Source: UBA5499 sp002426275
GTDB taxonomy: Bacteria; Bacillota; DTU084
Length of the DNA: 16,552 nt
Reading direction: 5' to 3'
NCBI GenBank assembly: GCA_937888735.1
Contig: CALASN010000102.1
Span: 1-16,552, forward strand
The notes under the pieces are model-generated. The model was given only the letters and a program-made list of their open reading frames with translations. It had not been told where the DNA came from and did no database searches. Below, piece by piece: positions 15,245 through 16,552 of the stretch. How positions within the stretch are numbered: the first letter of the stretch is position 1; each line of letters begins with the position of its first letter. A program made the translations under genes and the position numbers.

Positions 15245-15289
15245 TGTATCGCCCCCAAAATCAAAGTAAATATATATGCTTTGTATACT

Positions 15290-15318
15290 ATTTTATACCT
15301 TAAAGAATCAGAAGTCAA
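15290..15318 (-). promoter_or_regulatory. Sigma70/sigmaA-type promoter for the Cys-rich peptide
   Basis: On the minus strand, TTGACT (15318-15313), 17 bases, then TAAAAT (15295-15290): near-consensus boxes at the optimal spacing. Transcription should start near 15283, giving a leader of about 40 bases that ends in the GGGGGCG ribosome binding site. The stretch from here to the ATPase remnant (15319-15416) shows nothing else convincing. Confidence 0.72.
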
Positions 15319-15416
15319 CAACAAACTCACCGCGCGTAAAGATTCTGCGAATGGCTCTGTAGCCTATCGCCAAAGCTCGCTTAAACGCTACCAATAGGAG
15401 CAACTATTATTTTGCG

Positions 15417-16358
15417 CTATAACAAACTCAACTCATTTGGTTGCCATAATTCAATCCCATACAGTGGCAAATTCAGTAGCCATTCCTCTTGTTTATAATC
15501 CACCATTGATTTGCGGATAGACACCGCAGGACTAAACTTCTCATGGTAAGTCTTCAGACTCTTAGCCCGTAAGTTAACTTCCGCTTTGACCTCAATGGGG
15601 ATGATGTCACTGCCCGTGTCAACGACAAAGTCCACCTCGGCAGCGCCGCGCGGGGCGGTCCAATAGTAAATGCCGATGCCTTGCCACGTCCTGAGCTGCT
15701 GCAGCACATACTGCCCCTTGAAATCCACAAACAACCTGGCGCCGTCAAGCAGCGCATCCTGCCGCAAGCCTACCATACAGGAAAGCAGACCGACATCCAC
15801 AAGAAACAGCTTGAACGCTTTCAAATCCTCGTAGGCCTTCAAAGATAGATTTGGCGCAGTTACCTTATGAACTTTATGGACAAGGCCGCAGTCGGCCAGC
15901 CACAGCAAGGCAAGCTCATATTCCTTCGCCCGCGCGCCCTCTCTGATGAGCACGTAAATGAACTTTTTATTTTCTTTAGCGAGTTGCGCCGGAATGCTGT
16001 TCCAGAGCATCCGGATCCGCGGCACAACTTCTTTAGGGGCGCGCTTGGAAAAATCTTGCTCGTAGGCGTCGAGGATGCGCTGTTGAATTTCACGCACCGC
16101 GTTGAAATCCTCGTTTTAGGAAAAGTTATAAACTGCTTCCGGCATCCCGCCCACATAACAATAATGTCGGAGCAGATCAATATACTCCTGTTTAAATGCG
16201 CTTACCAGCTGGAAATCACCTTTTCGTAGCAGTTCCACATATCGTTCTTTCCCTAAGGCCTGCATGGATTCAAAAAACGACAGCGGATACAGATCGAGAA
16301 ACTCCACTTTCCCCACTGGAAACGATGTGCAAGTACAGATGCGATATCCTTCAGGAAG
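15417..16358 (-). pseudogene. Remnant of DUF4143-type AAA ATPase (N-terminus lost, internal stop)
   Basis: Homologous sequence starts abruptly on the minus strand near 16355 with PEGYRICTCTSFPVGKVEFL and continues through DLYPLSFFESM and LLRHYCYVGGMPEAVYNFS. An in-frame TAA (16118-16116) follows, and the same frame then resumes with NEDFNAVREIQQRILDAYEQ and runs to the stop at 15417. The later part carries the DUF4143 region, including the nuclease-like core (GQYVLQQL, AEVDFVVD, IPIEVKAE). Family members carry an N-terminal AAA domain with Walker A and B motifs; that part is missing, with a TAA in frame just upstream at 16361-16359. Two lesions, a nonsense codon and the lost ATPase domain, make this a decaying gene. 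A 226-residue C-terminal piece could still be translated from 16097, but without the ATPase it should not work normally. Confidence 0.85.
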
Positions 16359-16360
16359 TT

Positions 16361-16552
16361 ATCTATGCTGGAGCCGGGGCTTTGAGGATGCCTTCGGAGA
16401 TTCGCTTTAGTTTTAATGAGCGCGCTAGATTGGACTATCGTTACCTGGTCCTTGACCTGGGCTCTTTGTCCAGCGAGGCTCTGCAGCGCACAGTGATAGC
16501 GTCACTTTATTCTTTTCTGCCGCTTACGGATCGCCGGCGGCGCGGAGCCAAT
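16361..16552 (+). other. Plus-strand coding fragment at window edge, possibly Rpn-type nuclease/transposase
   Basis: From about 16361 the plus strand is open to the edge (frame of ATG 16388): EVIYAGAGALRMPSEIRF, then LDYRYLVLDLGSLSSEAL and IASLYSFLPLTDRRRR. The order 'hydrophobic VIY-G ... YRYLVLDL ... EEL-like helix ... LL/LTDR' faintly recalls the middle of Rpn-type recombination-promoting nucleases (PF04754), but no catalytic residues can be confirmed and I hold this loosely. The frame also stays open to the left across the ATPase remnant, where it is only the antisense of that gene. The true left limit is therefore the junction near 16355, and the fragment has probably lost its start. Confidence 0.3.

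Noticed and set aside
15322..15412. Minus-strand stretch reading FKRALAIGYRAIRRIFTRGE up to a TGA
   Set aside because: Only about 30 codons, with no ATG or SD, and it overlaps the promoter of the small peptide. It may be a remnant but cannot be supported.
1..16552. CRISPR array, tRNA or rRNA genes
   Set aside because: No regularly spaced direct repeats and no tRNA cloverleaf or rRNA signatures were noticed on either strand.

Overview
The window looks like bacterial chromosomal DNA of moderate, uneven GC. Nearly every gene is on the minus strand, so transcription runs from high to low coordinates. Strong GGAGG-type ribosome binding sites and an AraR-type GntR/LacI repressor suggest a Bacillota-like lineage. 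Signal-peptide-bearing beta-barrel proteins and discoidin/FlgD-type surface proteins suggest a cell with an outer membrane. A diderm Bacillota relative (for example Limnochordia-like) fits best, but this is inference without any marker gene.

The core (13417 down to 1) reads as one long regulated cluster. It has a sigma70-type promoter with a palindromic operator at the start site, then a GntR/LacI-type sugar-responsive regulator, an ABC-type solute-binding protein without permeases, and a 210-base spacer with hairpins. Three large exported multidomain proteins follow (769, 630 and 1078 aa). They share discoidin (F5/8C) carbohydrate-binding domains, Ig/FN3/carboxypeptidase-regulatory modules and a C-terminal FlgD-type domain ending in a short hydrophobic-Arg tail. 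Next come two PorV/PorQ-like beta-barrel proteins and a third barrel protein that runs off the left edge. From the 769-aa gene onward the genes are packed with gaps of 13, 14, 87, 16 and 19 bases. I read this as a sugar-regulated surface display or adhesion system. The resemblance of the shared C-terminal domain to type IX sorting domains, next to PorV-like barrels, is the most interesting point.

The right part (13587-16552) holds a trans-sulfuration-family PLP enzyme with its own terminator. It also holds a complete tiny transcription unit for a 41-residue Cys/Met-rich peptide: promoter, SD, ORF and terminator. Beyond that are the decayed C-terminal two-thirds of a DUF4143-type AAA ATPase (an in-frame stop and a missing N-terminus) and, beyond a sharp junction near 16355, a plus-strand coding fragment of uncertain identity.
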